Shown one piece after another: positions 27,805 to 36,962 of a stretch of 64,000 bases of DNA. How positions within the stretch are numbered: position 1 is the stretch's first letter; the number at the start of each line of letters is the position of its first letter. The stretch covers positions 3,155,001 to 3,219,000 of the forward strand of contig NZ_CP040058.1 of the NCBI RefSeq assembly GCF_005280655.1, given 5' to 3'. The position numbers and the translations under genes are program-made. This stretch comes from Anaerostipes rhamnosivorans. GTDB taxonomy: Bacteria > Bacillota > Clostridia > Lachnospirales > Lachnospiraceae. The notes under the pieces are model-generated. The model had not been told where the DNA came from, ran no database searches, and worked only from the letters and a program-made list of their open reading frames with translations.

Positions 27805-29016
27805 TCATAAATAATTCATGGGATTTACATAGCTGCCGTTTTTCTTTACGGCGAAATGAACATGAGGTCCCGTGGACATACCTGTGGATCCTGAGGATGC
27901 GATCTTCTGTCCCCGTCTGACTCTCTGCCCTGCTGAAACGTTCAGGGACGAATTGTGCAGATATAATGTCTCCAGCCCGTTTCCGTGATCGATCTTTACC
28001 CAGTTTCCGTTATATGGGCTGTATCCGGCCACTTCCACGGTGCCGCTTCCCGCCGCCACCACGGTGGAGCCTTTCGGAGCGCCGATATCGATGCCCTCAT
28101 GGAACTTCGTTCCTCCCTGCACCGGATGAGTACGGTTGCCATAGGGTGAGGTGATGGTGTGGCAGGAAGGAACCGGCCAGGTCAGGGAAGATGATGACGA
28201 GCTGCCTCCCCCTGAATGGTGGCTGCCCGATGAGGAGCCACCGGAACTGCCCGAAGAGCTGCCCCCGGAACTTCCGGATGAGGAATTGCTTCCCGAGCTG
28301 CCGCCGGAAGGGGTGTTGGACGCTGTGTCATAGGAATTCAGACGGTCCTGATACTTCTGCATCAAATCTTTATTGGATGCGATCTTCTGCTGGAACTGCG
28401 TAAGCTTTGCCTTTTTGCCATCGGCCAGACTGACGATCTTGTTCTCTTCCTCCTTGGCCTCCTTTGTGACAGTCTTTATCTCTTGATAACTCTTCTCCAG
28501 CTTTTTGGATGCCAGTGCTATGCTGTCCTGGGTCTTCCTCAGCTTTCGGAACATGTTGTTGTCGTAGTTGGAGATCTTTGAGACATAATCAAGCCTGGTT
28601 AAGAATTCATTAAAAGACTTCGCCTGTACGATCACATCAATATAACCGGCGCTTCCATTTTCGTACAGATATTTGATCCTCTTGCTCATGATCTTATACT
28701 GTTTCTCTTTGGAAGCCTTAGCCTCACCAAGCTTCTGCTTGGTAACCTCCACCTGTTTTTTTGTATCTTTCAGTTTCTTTTCCAGCCGGTCCGCCTTGTT
28801 GGATGCTTTCTCAATCTTTTGATCCATCTCCTGGATCTGCTTTTCCATGTCGGCAACCTTCTTTTCCAGCTGTTTGTTTTCCTCTTCCTTTTTCTTGGAC
28901 TTGTCCTTCAGATCCTCGGTTTTGCTTTTGGCTTTTACTGTAACTGCCGGCAGCGCAGTAAAACAAAGAGAACCGATCAAAAGAAATGCCAGTACATTGT
29001 AATACTTTCTCTTCAT
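27805..29016 (-). CDS. Secreted M23 peptidoglycan hydrolase with coiled coil, FtsEX partner
   Basis: The 403-residue protein has a signal peptide (cleavage near residue 29), a long Lys/Glu-rich coiled coil (about 32-225), a low-complexity Gly/Ser linker (about 230-275) and an M23 domain. Zinc ligands are visible in HEGIDIG and HVHF, with the third catalytic region in LYLHNSS. Coiled coil plus hydrolase is the plan of FtsEX-activated cell-wall enzymes (EnvC in Gram-negatives, PcsB and CwlO in Gram-positives), and this gene follows ftsX by 10 bases. It probably cuts septal or lateral peptide crosslinks when FtsEX drives the coiled coil. Confidence 0.9.
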   Translation of the reverse strand: MKRKYYNVLAFLLIGSLCFTALPAVTVKAKSKTEDLKDKSKKKEEENKQLEKKVADMEKQIQEMDQKIEKASNKADRLEKKLKDTKKQVEVTKQKLGEAKASKEKQYKIMSKRIKYLYENGSAGYIDVIVQAKSFNEFLTRLDYVSKISNYDNNMFRKLRKTQDSIALASKKLEKSYQEIKTVTKEAKEEENKIVSLADGKKAKLTQFQQKIASNKDLMQKYQDRLNSYDTASNTPSGGSSGSNSSSGSSGGSSSGSSGGSSSGSHHSGGGSSSSSSLTWPVPSCHTITSPYGNRTHPVQGGTKFHEGIDIGAPKGSTVVAAGSGTVEVAGYSPYNGNWVKIDHGNGLETLYLHNSSLNVSAGQRVRRGQKIASSGSTGMSTGPHVHFAVKKNGSYVNPMNYL

Positions 29017-29026
29017 AGCAAACCTC

Positions 29027-29935
29027 CTACACTCTCAGATATTTTCTGATGGTAAAGCTGCTTCCGAGACATCCGATGCCCAGTCCGACCAGCAGTGATG
29101 CCGGTATGAGATATACCATGATCTGATGCACCGGAACAAACTCCATGAAGTTGGTCAGAACGTGGAATTTATCCATGATATAATTAACGATCACCTTATA
29201 TCCTATGTAAATGACACCCACAGGGATCAAAGAGCCTATCATGCCGATGACTGCCCCCTCTACGATAAACGGAGCTCTGATAAACCGGTTAGTGGCGCCG
29301 ATGAGCCTCATGATCGCGATCTCTTCTTTTCTCACAGCAATTCCTATGGAAACGGTATTGCTCACAAGAAAAACGGAGACAAACAACAGAATTAATATGA
29401 TGGCTCCTGCCACATAAGCTCCCAACAGATTGGCCTTGGATATCCCCTCAGCCGCACCTTTTGCATACTCTACCTTCCTCACACCGTCCATGGACTTAAA
29501 CTCTCCCACCATCTTTTCATGGTACTTCACGTCCTTTAGCATAACTTCATAGGAGTCTGATTCATTTAACGGGTTTTTTCCCTCAAAGCCTTCCAGAAGA
29601 TCCTCATTGTTCTTGAACACTTCTTTTTTATACTTGGCCCACGCTTCCTCCGCTGATACATAGCGGACAGACTGGACCTCCTTATGATTTTTGATTCCTT
29701 TTCCTATGGCATCCTTTTGTCCTTTTGGCAGCTTTTCATCGAAAAATACTGAGATGGTCACAGAATCCTCCGCCTGCTTTACCGTGGCCCTCACATTGAG
29801 AAGCACAGACAATGTCACTCCCAGCAGAAAAATACAAGCCATAATCGTGCCCACCGTCGCCAGAGAAAAGATCTTATTTCTTAGTATATTTTTCAGCCCT
29901 TCTTTAAATCCATAGGCCAGTCGTCTAAATATCAT
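29027..29935 (-). CDS. ftsX: Cell-division ABC transporter permease FtsX
   Basis: The 302-residue membrane protein has one N-terminal span (about 25-50), an extracellular domain (about 55-165) and three C-terminal spans, with RKEEIAIMRLIGAT, the FtsX cytoplasmic motif, near residue 215. FtsX passes the FtsE ATPase stroke to an external hydrolase. The ATG at 29935 was chosen because AAAGGCGG precedes it. It overlaps the ftsE end by 11 bases. Confidence 0.93.
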   Translation of the reverse strand: MIFRRLAYGFKEGLKNILRNKIFSLATVGTIMACIFLLGVTLSVLLNVRATVKQAEDSVTISVFFDEKLPKGQKDAIGKGIKNHKEVQSVRYVSAEEAWAKYKKEVFKNNEDLLEGFEGKNPLNESDSYEVMLKDVKYHEKMVGEFKSMDGVRKVEYAKGAAEGISKANLLGAYVAGAIILILLFVSVFLVSNTVSIGIAVRKEEIAIMRLIGATNRFIRAPFIVEGAVIGMIGSLIPVGVIYIGYKVIVNYIMDKFHVLTNFMEFVPVHQIMVYLIPASLLVGLGIGCLGSSFTIRKYLRV

Positions 29936-30605
29936 AGGTGCCGCCTTTCTCGTCGTGATGGACGGCTCCCTCATTCAGCGCGATGACCCGTTTCCCCATC
30001 TCGTTCACAATGTCCTTATTATGGGTCACAACAATGACCGTGGTCCCCCGCTTCTGTATCTCCACCAGAAGATCCATGATCTCCTTTGCGTTCTGCGGGT
30101 CCAAATTCCCGGTGGGTTCATCCGCCAGCAGAAGCGCTGGATGGTTGACTAAAGCCCTGGCAATGGCAACCCTCTGCTGCTCACCGCCGGACAGTTCGTC
30201 CGGCAGGGCCCTGAGCCTGTTGCCCAGCCCCACCATCTCAAGGACATTTTGCACCTGGCGCTTCATGGCCCTCTTAGGCACCTCGATCACCTGCTGGGCA
30301 AATGCCACATTCTCATAGATACTCCGGTCCCTTAAGAGCCGGAAATCCTGGAATACCACGCCGATCTGCCTCCTAATATACGGTATCTGACGTTTCTTCA
30401 TCTTCTGGTAATGATAACCGTTCACAACGATATCCCCAGACGTGGCTTCCAGTTCTTTTAACAAAAGCTTGATCAGCGTTGTCTTACCGGATCCGCTCTT
30501 TCCAACAATGAAGGCAAATTCCCCCTTATCTACCTCCAGTGAAACGTTATCCAGTCCAATGCTGCCTTTTTGGTACTCCTTCGTCACATTCTGCAGTGTA
30601 ATCAT
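29925..30605 (-). CDS. ftsE: Cell-division ATPase FtsE
   Basis: The 226-residue ABC ATPase has Walker A (GKSGSGKTTLIKLL), the signature LSGGEQQRVAIARAL, Walker B (LLLADEPTGNLD) and the switch histidine in VVTHNKDIV. FtsE couples ATP hydrolysis to FtsX and the secreted M23 hydrolase. It lies between the CdaR-type regulator and ftsX in a compact four-gene operon. Confidence 0.96.
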   Translation of the reverse strand: MITLQNVTKEYQKGSIGLDNVSLEVDKGEFAFIVGKSGSGKTTLIKLLLKELEATSGDIVVNGYHYQKMKKRQIPYIRRQIGVVFQDFRLLRDRSIYENVAFAQQVIEVPKRAMKRQVQNVLEMVGLGNRLRALPDELSGGEQQRVAIARALVNHPALLLADEPTGNLDPQNAKEIMDLLVEIQKRGTTVIVVTHNKDIVNEMGKRVIALNEGAVHHDEKGGTYDI

Positions 30606-30628
30606 CGAATGACTCCCCTCTAAGACAT

Positions 30629-31714
30629 TTATCCAAGTGTATTCATATGCTTCATGTACTGTACGACCATAAGAGCGATCTTAAAGGCAATGGCGTCCTC
30701 AAAATTCCTCAGGTCCAGATTGGTACTTTTCTGTATTTTGTCCAGACGGTATACAAGAGTATTTCTATGTATATACAGCTGCCTGGATGTCTCGGAAACG
30801 TTCAGGTTATTCTCAAAGAACTTATAGATCGTAGCCAGTGTTTCATCATCGATCTCCTCCGGTGAATAATCTCCAAACACTTCCTTGATGAACATTTTAC
30901 AGAGCGGCAGCGGCAGCTGATAGATCAGCCTTCCGATTCCAAGCTGGTCATAGGCCACCACTTCTTTGTTCTCGTAGAAAATCTTATCCACTTCCAGAGC
31001 GATCTGGGCCTCTTTATAAGAACGGGATACATCCTTGATCCCCTTTGCTATGGTGCCAATGGCGATCCTAGCATCGTTGATCCCGACCTTTTTTAATCCT
31101 TTCAGCAGCTTCTCTGCCGTCTTGACAAATTGCTTGGACTGAGCCTTTTCACAGACTTCCTTCACCAGGACAATACTCTTTTCATCCACAGCGGCAATGA
31201 AATCATCATCCGTGGTATCCTCCAGCTGCTTCACTGTCTCCACAAGATTCTGCTCTTTGCCGTAGGTGGCCTCGATCAGATAGGCAACCCTTCTCGCCTC
31301 GATGTCAATATTCAGCTTTTTGGCCCGATTATAAATGTCCACCAGAAGCAGATTGTCCAGCAGGAGGTTTTTAATAAAGTTATCCTTATCAAACCTTTCC
31401 TTATAAGCCACCAGCAGATTTTCAATCTGGAATACAGCCATCTTGGCCACCATATACATGCTCTCGCTCTCTCCGTCAGCAAGCAGCACATACTCCAGAC
31501 GCTTGTCGTCGAAGATCTTAAAATACTGTTTTCCGCCCACCACCTGGCTCTCCGCCACGGAATTGATGAACCCTTTTAATGTATCCTCATCCTCTGCTTC
31601 TGTTTCTTTTGTCTTTGCCAAAACCTTTCCATTTAAATCTATTACATATAAATCCACATTGGAAATATTGTGGATCCCGTCTAATGTCTCCTGCAGGATT
31701 TGATTTGAAATCAT
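30629..31714 (-). CDS. CdaR/PucR-type helix-turn-helix regulator upstream of ftsE
   Basis: The 361-residue protein has a C-terminal PucR-type helix-turn-helix (about 300-355; NLNVSETSRQLYIHRNTLVYR and following LDKIQ). The middle region (about 140-270) resembles the GGDEF-like CdaR domain without catalytic residues, and the N-terminus lacks a clear sugar-diacid domain. The start is either GTG 31720 or ATG 31714; the ATG has the better spacing to AAAGGG. It is the first gene of the ftsE-ftsX-M23 operon, so it may tie wall hydrolysis to a metabolic signal, but this is only positional. Confidence 0.78.
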   Translation of the reverse strand: MISNQILQETLDGIHNISNVDLYVIDLNGKVLAKTKETEAEDEDTLKGFINSVAESQVVGGKQYFKIFDDKRLEYVLLADGESESMYMVAKMAVFQIENLLVAYKERFDKDNFIKNLLLDNLLLVDIYNRAKKLNIDIEARRVAYLIEATYGKEQNLVETVKQLEDTTDDDFIAAVDEKSIVLVKEVCEKAQSKQFVKTAEKLLKGLKKVGINDARIAIGTIAKGIKDVSRSYKEAQIALEVDKIFYENKEVVAYDQLGIGRLIYQLPLPLCKMFIKEVFGDYSPEEIDDETLATIYKFFENNLNVSETSRQLYIHRNTLVYRLDKIQKSTNLDLRNFEDAIAFKIALMVVQYMKHMNTLG

Positions 31715-31804
31715 TTTCACACGCCCTTTCTTTTTACCGACCTTTTCTACTACTATATAGCAAAATGTACAAAAAAAAAAGAGAAAGATAGTAACTTTTT
31801 TATT

Positions 31805-32638
31805 TTATTGTGTATAATCCACAAACCCCTCCCCAATTGTCTCTCTTGTGTCAGATATAATGACAAAAGCTTTTGGGTCTGTTTCCATGACAATCTTCTT
31901 CAGCACCGGCACTTCCTTCTTTGAGACGATGCACATGAGAGTCTCGCTGCTCTGCCCGGTATAGGCCCCTACAGAAGACAGCTTGGTGGCCCCCCGGCCC
32001 AGCCGGAACAGGATCTGGTCTGAGATCTGCTCCTGATGTCCACTGATCACATAAACCAGTTTGGATACCTGGAACCCTTCCACAACACTGTCTGTGATCT
32101 TCGTTATTCCATAGATTACCAGCAGGGCATAACTGGTTTTCTCTACCCCAAAGATAAAGGCACCAAACAATACTATGACCCCGTCCAGCATTCCCAGCAG
32201 CATCGGGATGCTCATATGCGGCAATACCACATGCAGGAGAAACGCCATTAAGTCCGTTCCCCCCGTGGAAGTCCTCTCCTTCATCACCATTCCAAGTCCA
32301 ATCCCCATGAGAATGGCCCCTAATATCAGATTTACATAAAAATCTTTCGGGAAAAATGAGAATCTAGGCAGTACTCCCAGGAAAACAGACAGCATAATGT
32401 CACTGCATATGGTCCTCGCCATGAATTTTTTTGTCTTGTAGCGGAATGCAAGTAAAAAAAGAGGAACATTCAGTGTGACGTTCGTCATCCACAGCGGGAT
32501 GCCCCACAGCTTATCAAAAATGATCCCAAGCCCTCCGAAACCGCCTGTGACGATTCCGAATGGCTGAAATACTGTGTTGGTAGCTGATGCCATACAAAAT
32601 GTTCCGATTATGATACTGATTACTTCTTTTCGTTTCAC
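31805..32638 (-). CDS. YitT-family membrane protein
   Basis: The 277-residue protein has five or six membrane spans (residues about 5-185) followed by a cytoplasmic DUF2179-type domain (about 215-275; VYVISGHQEQISDQIL region and GQSSETLMCIVSKKE). It matches the YitT family of unknown transport function. It begins with GTG at 32638, 6 bases after AGGAGG. It appears to be a single-gene unit downstream of the LCP-like gene. Confidence 0.88.
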   Translation of the reverse strand: MKRKEVISIIIGTFCMASATNTVFQPFGIVTGGFGGLGIIFDKLWGIPLWMTNVTLNVPLFLLAFRYKTKKFMARTICSDIMLSVFLGVLPRFSFFPKDFYVNLILGAILMGIGLGMVMKERTSTGGTDLMAFLLHVVLPHMSIPMLLGMLDGVIVLFGAFIFGVEKTSYALLVIYGITKITDSVVEGFQVSKLVYVISGHQEQISDQILFRLGRGATKLSSVGAYTGQSSETLMCIVSKKEVPVLKKIVMETDPKAFVIISDTRETIGEGFVDYTQ

Positions 32639-32707
32639 CGGGCGCCTCCTAACATAAACCTTGTTTATTGTTAGTATGGCCCCTTTTAGACCCTTTATTC
32701 TGTCTTG

Positions 32708-33964
32708 CTAAATATCGTCATTGCTTCCCAGAATGATACAGATCTGTGCGCCGCTGTCAACGCTGCCCACTTCAATGGTAGGATTCTTGAAATATGATTT
32801 CAGATCCTCGCCCATTCCCTTTTTGGCAACAATGATCTTCGTGTCTGTCAGCGCACCCTGGCGGTTTGTCTTGATGCTGCCCACAGTGAACCCGTCTCCG
32901 GAAAGCTTATCTCTCCAGCTTCCTGCGAGACCGCTGATCCTGGTGGAATTCTGTATCTCAATGGAAATCCCCTTTGAAGAGACTTCCGTGTCCTTTTTCT
33001 TCGCCGTTGTGGAAGTGTCCTTTTTCTTCGCTGTCGTAGCCGAGTCCGGTACTTCACCATTTTCAGACAAAAGCTCGTCAAACATCTCTTTTGTCTTCTT
33101 TGTATTCAGTTTAAAGTTCTCCCCTTCATCGGTTCCCGGAAGAATCTGATAGGTAAAGTCCTTAGAGCTGATTTCGTGCATCCTGTTCAAGTTATCTTTG
33201 ATGCTGTCGTAGGACACATTGCTCTTTGCATAGCTGTCGTAATATGTCTTCGCAAAGCTTTTATATTCACTCAGTGATTTCTTTCCGATACTCTGCGCGA
33301 TCTTTGTGACCAGATCTCCTACCAGAGTGATATGGTCATTTTCATCGCTGAACTGACTGCTGTCCAATATAAGCCCCAGCGCCTGATTTCCGTTGATGGT
33401 GTTGTTGCCTTCCGGAATGTGGACCAGCATCTTGTTCTGGTCTTTGTAAGCTACTTCACTTTCCAGGTTTAATTCCACTTCCCCGGCATTGTTGATGGCC
33501 TTTGTAAAATTCTTCTGGGATAAGCTCTCATAATTGCCGATGGTGATGCCCAGTGTCTTTTCAACCTGTGCTTTGATGACCTTGATATCACTTACCTTTG
33601 CCGCCAGTTCTTCCACTGTGGCCGTCTTTTTGTCTCCGCCCATGGCTTTGACTCCGTCATTGTCCAGGGTAAGGATCGTATCCTTTCTGATCGGCACAAA
33701 GATCATCTGCTTATCCTTATTATGATAGATACGGATAGCTAAAGCGTCCTTTACTCTGACCAGGGATACGTCAACCCGTTCCTGGCTCTCCGCCTTTAAT
33801 GCCTCCGCTATCTTAGACTTCTTGTCTTTTTTTAATCTATTCAGGAAAAACGCTTTGCTCCCTGCAAAAGAACCGACTCCTACCGCTGCTGATAGTACCA
33901 CGACTACCAATATCCGCAGGATGATCGCCCCGGCTCCTGCTTTTCTTCTTGCTCTTCTGGCCAT
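32708..33964 (-). CDS. LytR-CpsA-Psr-like envelope protein with LytR C-terminal domain
   Basis: The 418-residue protein has a short basic N-terminus and one membrane span (about 12-37). Residues about 55-280 resemble an LCP phosphotransferase domain (VPIRKDTILT near the conserved PRDS region; FTKAINNAGEVELN like the DALGGV region), but several conserved acidic and arginine positions are not seen, so catalysis is doubtful. After a linker with a doubled TTAKKKDT, a LytR C-terminal domain follows (about 325-415). It may be a non-catalytic relative in wall polymer attachment. Its promoter contains a perfect 18-base palindrome. Confidence 0.75.
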   Translation of the reverse strand: MARRARRKAGAGAIILRILVVVVLSAAVGVGSFAGSKAFFLNRLKKDKKSKIAEALKAESQERVDVSLVRVKDALAIRIYHNKDKQMIFVPIRKDTILTLDNDGVKAMGGDKKTATVEELAAKVSDIKVIKAQVEKTLGITIGNYESLSQKNFTKAINNAGEVELNLESEVAYKDQNKMLVHIPEGNNTINGNQALGLILDSSQFSDENDHITLVGDLVTKIAQSIGKKSLSEYKSFAKTYYDSYAKSNVSYDSIKDNLNRMHEISSKDFTYQILPGTDEGENFKLNTKKTKEMFDELLSENGEVPDSATTAKKKDTSTTAKKKDTEVSSKGISIEIQNSTRISGLAGSWRDKLSGDGFTVGSIKTNRQGALTDTKIIVAKKGMGEDLKSYFKNPTIEVGSVDSGAQICIILGSNDDI

Positions 33965-33996
33965 CTTTCATGCTCCTTCCGTTAAAAACTCCGTTC

Positions 33997-34025
33997 AGTA
34001 TACCAAATAAATCGATTTATTTCAA
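33997..34025 (-). promoter_or_regulatory. Promoter of the LCP-like gene with an 18-bp perfect palindrome in its spacer
   Basis: On the minus strand TTGAAA (34020-34025) and TATACT (33997-34002) are 17 bases apart. The spacer holds AAATAAATCGATTTATTT (34005-34022), a perfect palindrome that also touches the -35, so it looks like a repressor operator. Confidence 0.7.
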
Positions 34026-34035
34026 CAAAACTATA

Positions 34036-34044
34036 TGCTATACT
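34036..34044 (+). promoter_or_regulatory. Extended -10 promoter of the SDR gene
   Basis: TGCTATACT lies 37 bases before the SDR start codon. No -35 near consensus is present 17 bases upstream (TTATTT), so the extended -10 would carry the activity. The palindrome at 34005-34022 overlaps the -35 region and could act on both divergent promoters. Confidence 0.45.
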
Positions 34045-34080
34045 CTCCTTAAAGTTTTCTTAAATCGAGGAGGAGAGACT

Positions 34081-34806
34081 ATGAATACTGTACTCATCAC
34101 TGGTAGTTCCAGGGGGATCGGCAGGGAAACCGCCCTGGTCTTTGCACAAAACGGCTGGAATGTGGCTGTCCACGGCTTCCGCCATCCAGAGCAGCTTGAG
34201 GCCCTTAAGCAGGAGCTTCTAAGCCTTGGCTGTGACTGTCTTTCTTTCACTGGGGACATCTCAGATCTTTCTTTTGTGGAGAAGATGGTAGAAAGTACGG
34301 TCAGCCACTTTGGCAGTCTGGACTGCCTGGTCAATAATGCAGGAATTTCCAGAGTCGGCCTCTTTACAGATACATCGGAACACGACTGGAGGGAAATGAT
34401 GGACACCAATGTGCTGTCTCTGTTTGCCTCCTGCCGCAGCGCTCTCCCTTATATGATACGCAGAAAGTCAGGCACAATCTTAAACGTCTCCTCTGTCTGG
34501 GGTTTCGCCGGCGCATCCTGTGAAGTTCTGTATTCCGCTGCCAAGGGCGCCGTCAATACCTTTACAAAAGCCCTGGCAAAGGAGGTTGCGCCCAGCAACA
34601 TTACCGTAAACGCAGTTGCGTTCGGCATGATTGACACCGATATGAACGCCGGGTTCACAGAAGAAGAAAAAGAGAGCATCCGGCGGGAGATCCCCGCAGA
34701 CCGGATTGCAGAACCAAGGGAGGCCGCAGAGATGATCTATCATATCTGTACAGCCCCCCGTTACCTGACCGGCGAGGTTATCACATTTTCCGGCGGATGG
34801 GGATGA
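34081..34806 (+). CDS. Short-chain dehydrogenase/reductase, YmfI-like
   Basis: The 241-residue classical SDR has the nucleotide-binding TGSSRGIGRE, NNAG, the catalytic serine in NVSSVWG and the tyrosine/lysine pair in YSAAKGAV. The stretch SSVWGFAGASCEVLYSAAKG closely resembles what I recall of Bacillus YmfI, the 5-aminopentanone reductase acting on elongation factor P, more than FabG proper. The start at 34081 follows GAGGAGGAG. It is a single gene on the plus strand converging on tex. No efp or fatty-acid genes are nearby, so the substrate is not confirmed by context. Confidence 0.82.
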   Translation: MNTVLITGSSRGIGRETALVFAQNGWNVAVHGFRHPEQLEALKQELLSLGCDCLSFTGDISDLSFVEKMVESTVSHFGSLDCLVNNAGISRVGLFTDTSEHDWREMMDTNVLSLFASCRSALPYMIRRKSGTILNVSSVWGFAGASCEVLYSAAKGAVNTFTKALAKEVAPSNITVNAVAFGMIDTDMNAGFTEEEKESIRREIPADRIAEPREAAEMIYHICTAPRYLTGEVITFSGGWG

Positions 34807-34811
34807 TACCC

Positions 34812-36950
34812 TTACTCCTTCATGGAAAGCTGGATTCTCTTTTTCTCCAGATCTACACTGAGTACAGTCACATCCACCACATCTCCGACGCTGACCACCT
34901 CCAGCGGATGCTTGATAAAGCGGTCCGCCATCTGGGAGATATGCACCAGCCCGTCCTGGTGTACTCCAATGTCCACAAAGGCACCGAAATCAATGACATT
35001 TCGTACAGTTCCCTTTAACTTCATGCCTTCTTTCAAGTCTTCCATCTCCATAACATCCGTCCTTAAGATCGGTTTTGGCATATCTTCCCTTGGGTCACGC
35101 CCGGGCTTTTCCAGCTCCTTCACAATATCCCTGAGCGTGATCTCTCCCATGCCCAGCTCACCGGCAAGCTTCCGATAGTCCGTGATCTTCTTTCCAATAT
35201 CCTTAAACCCCTGGCTTGACAGCTCTTTTACAGAATAACCAAGGTTCTTTAAAAGCTGGTCCGTCTCTTTATAGGTTTCCGGATGCACTCCGGTGGCGTC
35301 CAGAGGGTTCTTTCCCCCTGCGATCCTCAAAAAGCCTGCACACTGCTCATAGGCTTTTGGGCCGAGTTTTGCAACTTTTAACAGCTCTCTTCTGCTGACG
35401 AACTTTCCGTTTTCTTCTCTGTAGGTGACAATATTCTTTGCCACAGCCTTTGAAACTCCTGCCACATATTCCAGCAGTGACGCAGAGGCAGTGTTTAAGT
35501 CTACACCGACCTTATTTACCGTCGCTTCCACCACACCTGCCAAAGCTTCTGAAAGCTGTTTCTGGTTCATGTCATGCTGATACTGCCCCACACCAATGGC
35601 TTTAGGTTCGATCTTTACCAGTTCAGAGAGCGGATCCTGGACTCTTCTTGCGATGGAAGCAGCACTTCTCTGTCCCACATCAAAATTAGGGAACTCCTCA
35701 GTAGCCAGTTTGCTGGCAGAGTAAACGGAAGCTCCTGCCTCATTTGTGATCACATACTGGACCGGTTCTTTGATCTCCTTCAGTAACTCCACAACGATCT
35801 GCTCTGATTCTCTGGATGCGGTCCCGTTTCCGATGGAGATCAGTGTGATCCCATATTTTCTGATCAGGTCCGTCACAGTCTTCTTGGCTTCTTTGACTTT
35901 GTTTTGGGGCGCTGTGGGATAAATGACCACGGTGTCCAGAACCTTCCCGGTAGAATCCACCACCGCCAGCTTGCAGCCTGTCCGGAACGCTGGGTCCCAG
36001 CCGAGCACTACCTGTCCCGCGATCGGAGGCTGCATGAGAAGCTGTTCTAAGTTCTTGCCGAACACCTTAATCGCTTCCGTCTGAGCCTGTTCCGTGAGTT
36101 CGTTCCTGATCTCCCGCTCAATGGACGGAGCGATCAGGCGCTTATAGCTGTCCTCAATGGCTTCCAGAAGATACTTTGCTGAAGGATGATTCTGCTTTTT
36201 TATGATATTTCTGACAAGATAGGCAGCGATCTTTTCATGGTCCGGCTCAATCTTAACAGTCAGAAGCCCTTCCTTTTCTCCCCGGTTCATAGCCAGTATT
36301 CTGTAGCCAGCGACCTTTTTCACCGGTTCCTCAAAATCGTAATACATTTCATAGACAGACTTTTCCCCCGGCTTCTTGGCAGAAGACAGGATCTTTGCGT
36401 GTTCCTGATAAGATTTTCTAATCCACTCCCGGTATTTGGCGTCGTCGGAGATCCTTTCGGCCAGAATGTCCCTGGCCCCCTGAAGGGCCTGATCCGCCGA
36501 TTCCACGCCTTTCCCTTCATCAATGAACTTTTGTGCTTCCTCTTCCGGTCTTTGGGACGCCTGCAGAATCAGCAGATCCGCTAAAGGCTCCAATCCTTTT
36601 TCCCTGGCGATCATCGCCCTGGTCCGTTTCTTTTGCTTATACGGCCGGTACAGATCCTCCACGGCCACCAATGTGACCGCATCCTCGATTTGCTTTTTCA
36701 GTTCCCCGTTTAGCTTTCCCTGCTCCTCGATGCTCTTTAACACAGCATCCTTCCGGTCCTGGAGGTTTCTTAAGTATTTCAGTCTCTCGTCCAGATTCCG
36801 CAGGGTCTCATCGTCCAAGGAACCGGTCATCTCCTTCCGGTACCGTGCGATGAACGGTATAGTATTGCCCTCGTCTATGAGCTTTACAGCCGTCTCAGCC
36901 TGTGTTCTTTTGATTCCCAACTCGTCTTTTAAAATATTGATGATATCCAT
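34812..36950 (-). CDS. tex: Tex-family RNA-binding protein (S1 domain)
   Basis: The 712-residue protein has the Tex plan: an N-terminal helical core, a YqgF/RNase-H-like domain (about 325-450; GWDPAFRTGCKLAVVD), tandem helix-hairpin-helix motifs (about 490-560; LNTASASLLEYVAGVSKAVA) and a C-terminal S1 domain (about 640-710; LKGTVRNVIDFGAFVDIGVH). Tex binds nucleic acid and the transcription or translation machinery. It ends 5 bases from the SDR stop in a convergent arrangement and follows the dCMP deaminase gene by 12 bases. Confidence 0.95.
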   Translation of the reverse strand: MDIINILKDELGIKRTQAETAVKLIDEGNTIPFIARYRKEMTGSLDDETLRNLDERLKYLRNLQDRKDAVLKSIEEQGKLNGELKKQIEDAVTLVAVEDLYRPYKQKKRTRAMIAREKGLEPLADLLILQASQRPEEEAQKFIDEGKGVESADQALQGARDILAERISDDAKYREWIRKSYQEHAKILSSAKKPGEKSVYEMYYDFEEPVKKVAGYRILAMNRGEKEGLLTVKIEPDHEKIAAYLVRNIIKKQNHPSAKYLLEAIEDSYKRLIAPSIEREIRNELTEQAQTEAIKVFGKNLEQLLMQPPIAGQVVLGWDPAFRTGCKLAVVDSTGKVLDTVVIYPTAPQNKVKEAKKTVTDLIRKYGITLISIGNGTASRESEQIVVELLKEIKEPVQYVITNEAGASVYSASKLATEEFPNFDVGQRSAASIARRVQDPLSELVKIEPKAIGVGQYQHDMNQKQLSEALAGVVEATVNKVGVDLNTASASLLEYVAGVSKAVAKNIVTYREENGKFVSRRELLKVAKLGPKAYEQCAGFLRIAGGKNPLDATGVHPETYKETDQLLKNLGYSVKELSSQGFKDIGKKITDYRKLAGELGMGEITLRDIVKELEKPGRDPREDMPKPILRTDVMEMEDLKEGMKLKGTVRNVIDFGAFVDIGVHQDGLVHISQMADRFIKHPLEVVSVGDVVDVTVLSVDLEKKRIQLSMKE

Positions 36951-36962
36951 ATTCCCAATTCC

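Noticed and set aside
28150..28403. Plus-strand open frames opposite the M23 gene
   Set aside because: They mirror the Gly/Ser-rich linker of the M23 peptidase, giving Pro/Glu- or Cys/Arg-rich nonsense without ribosome-binding sites.
33000..33030. Tandem repeat in the LCP-like gene as a phase-variable tract
   Set aside because: Only two in-frame copies of an eight-residue unit are present, and loss or gain would keep the frame.
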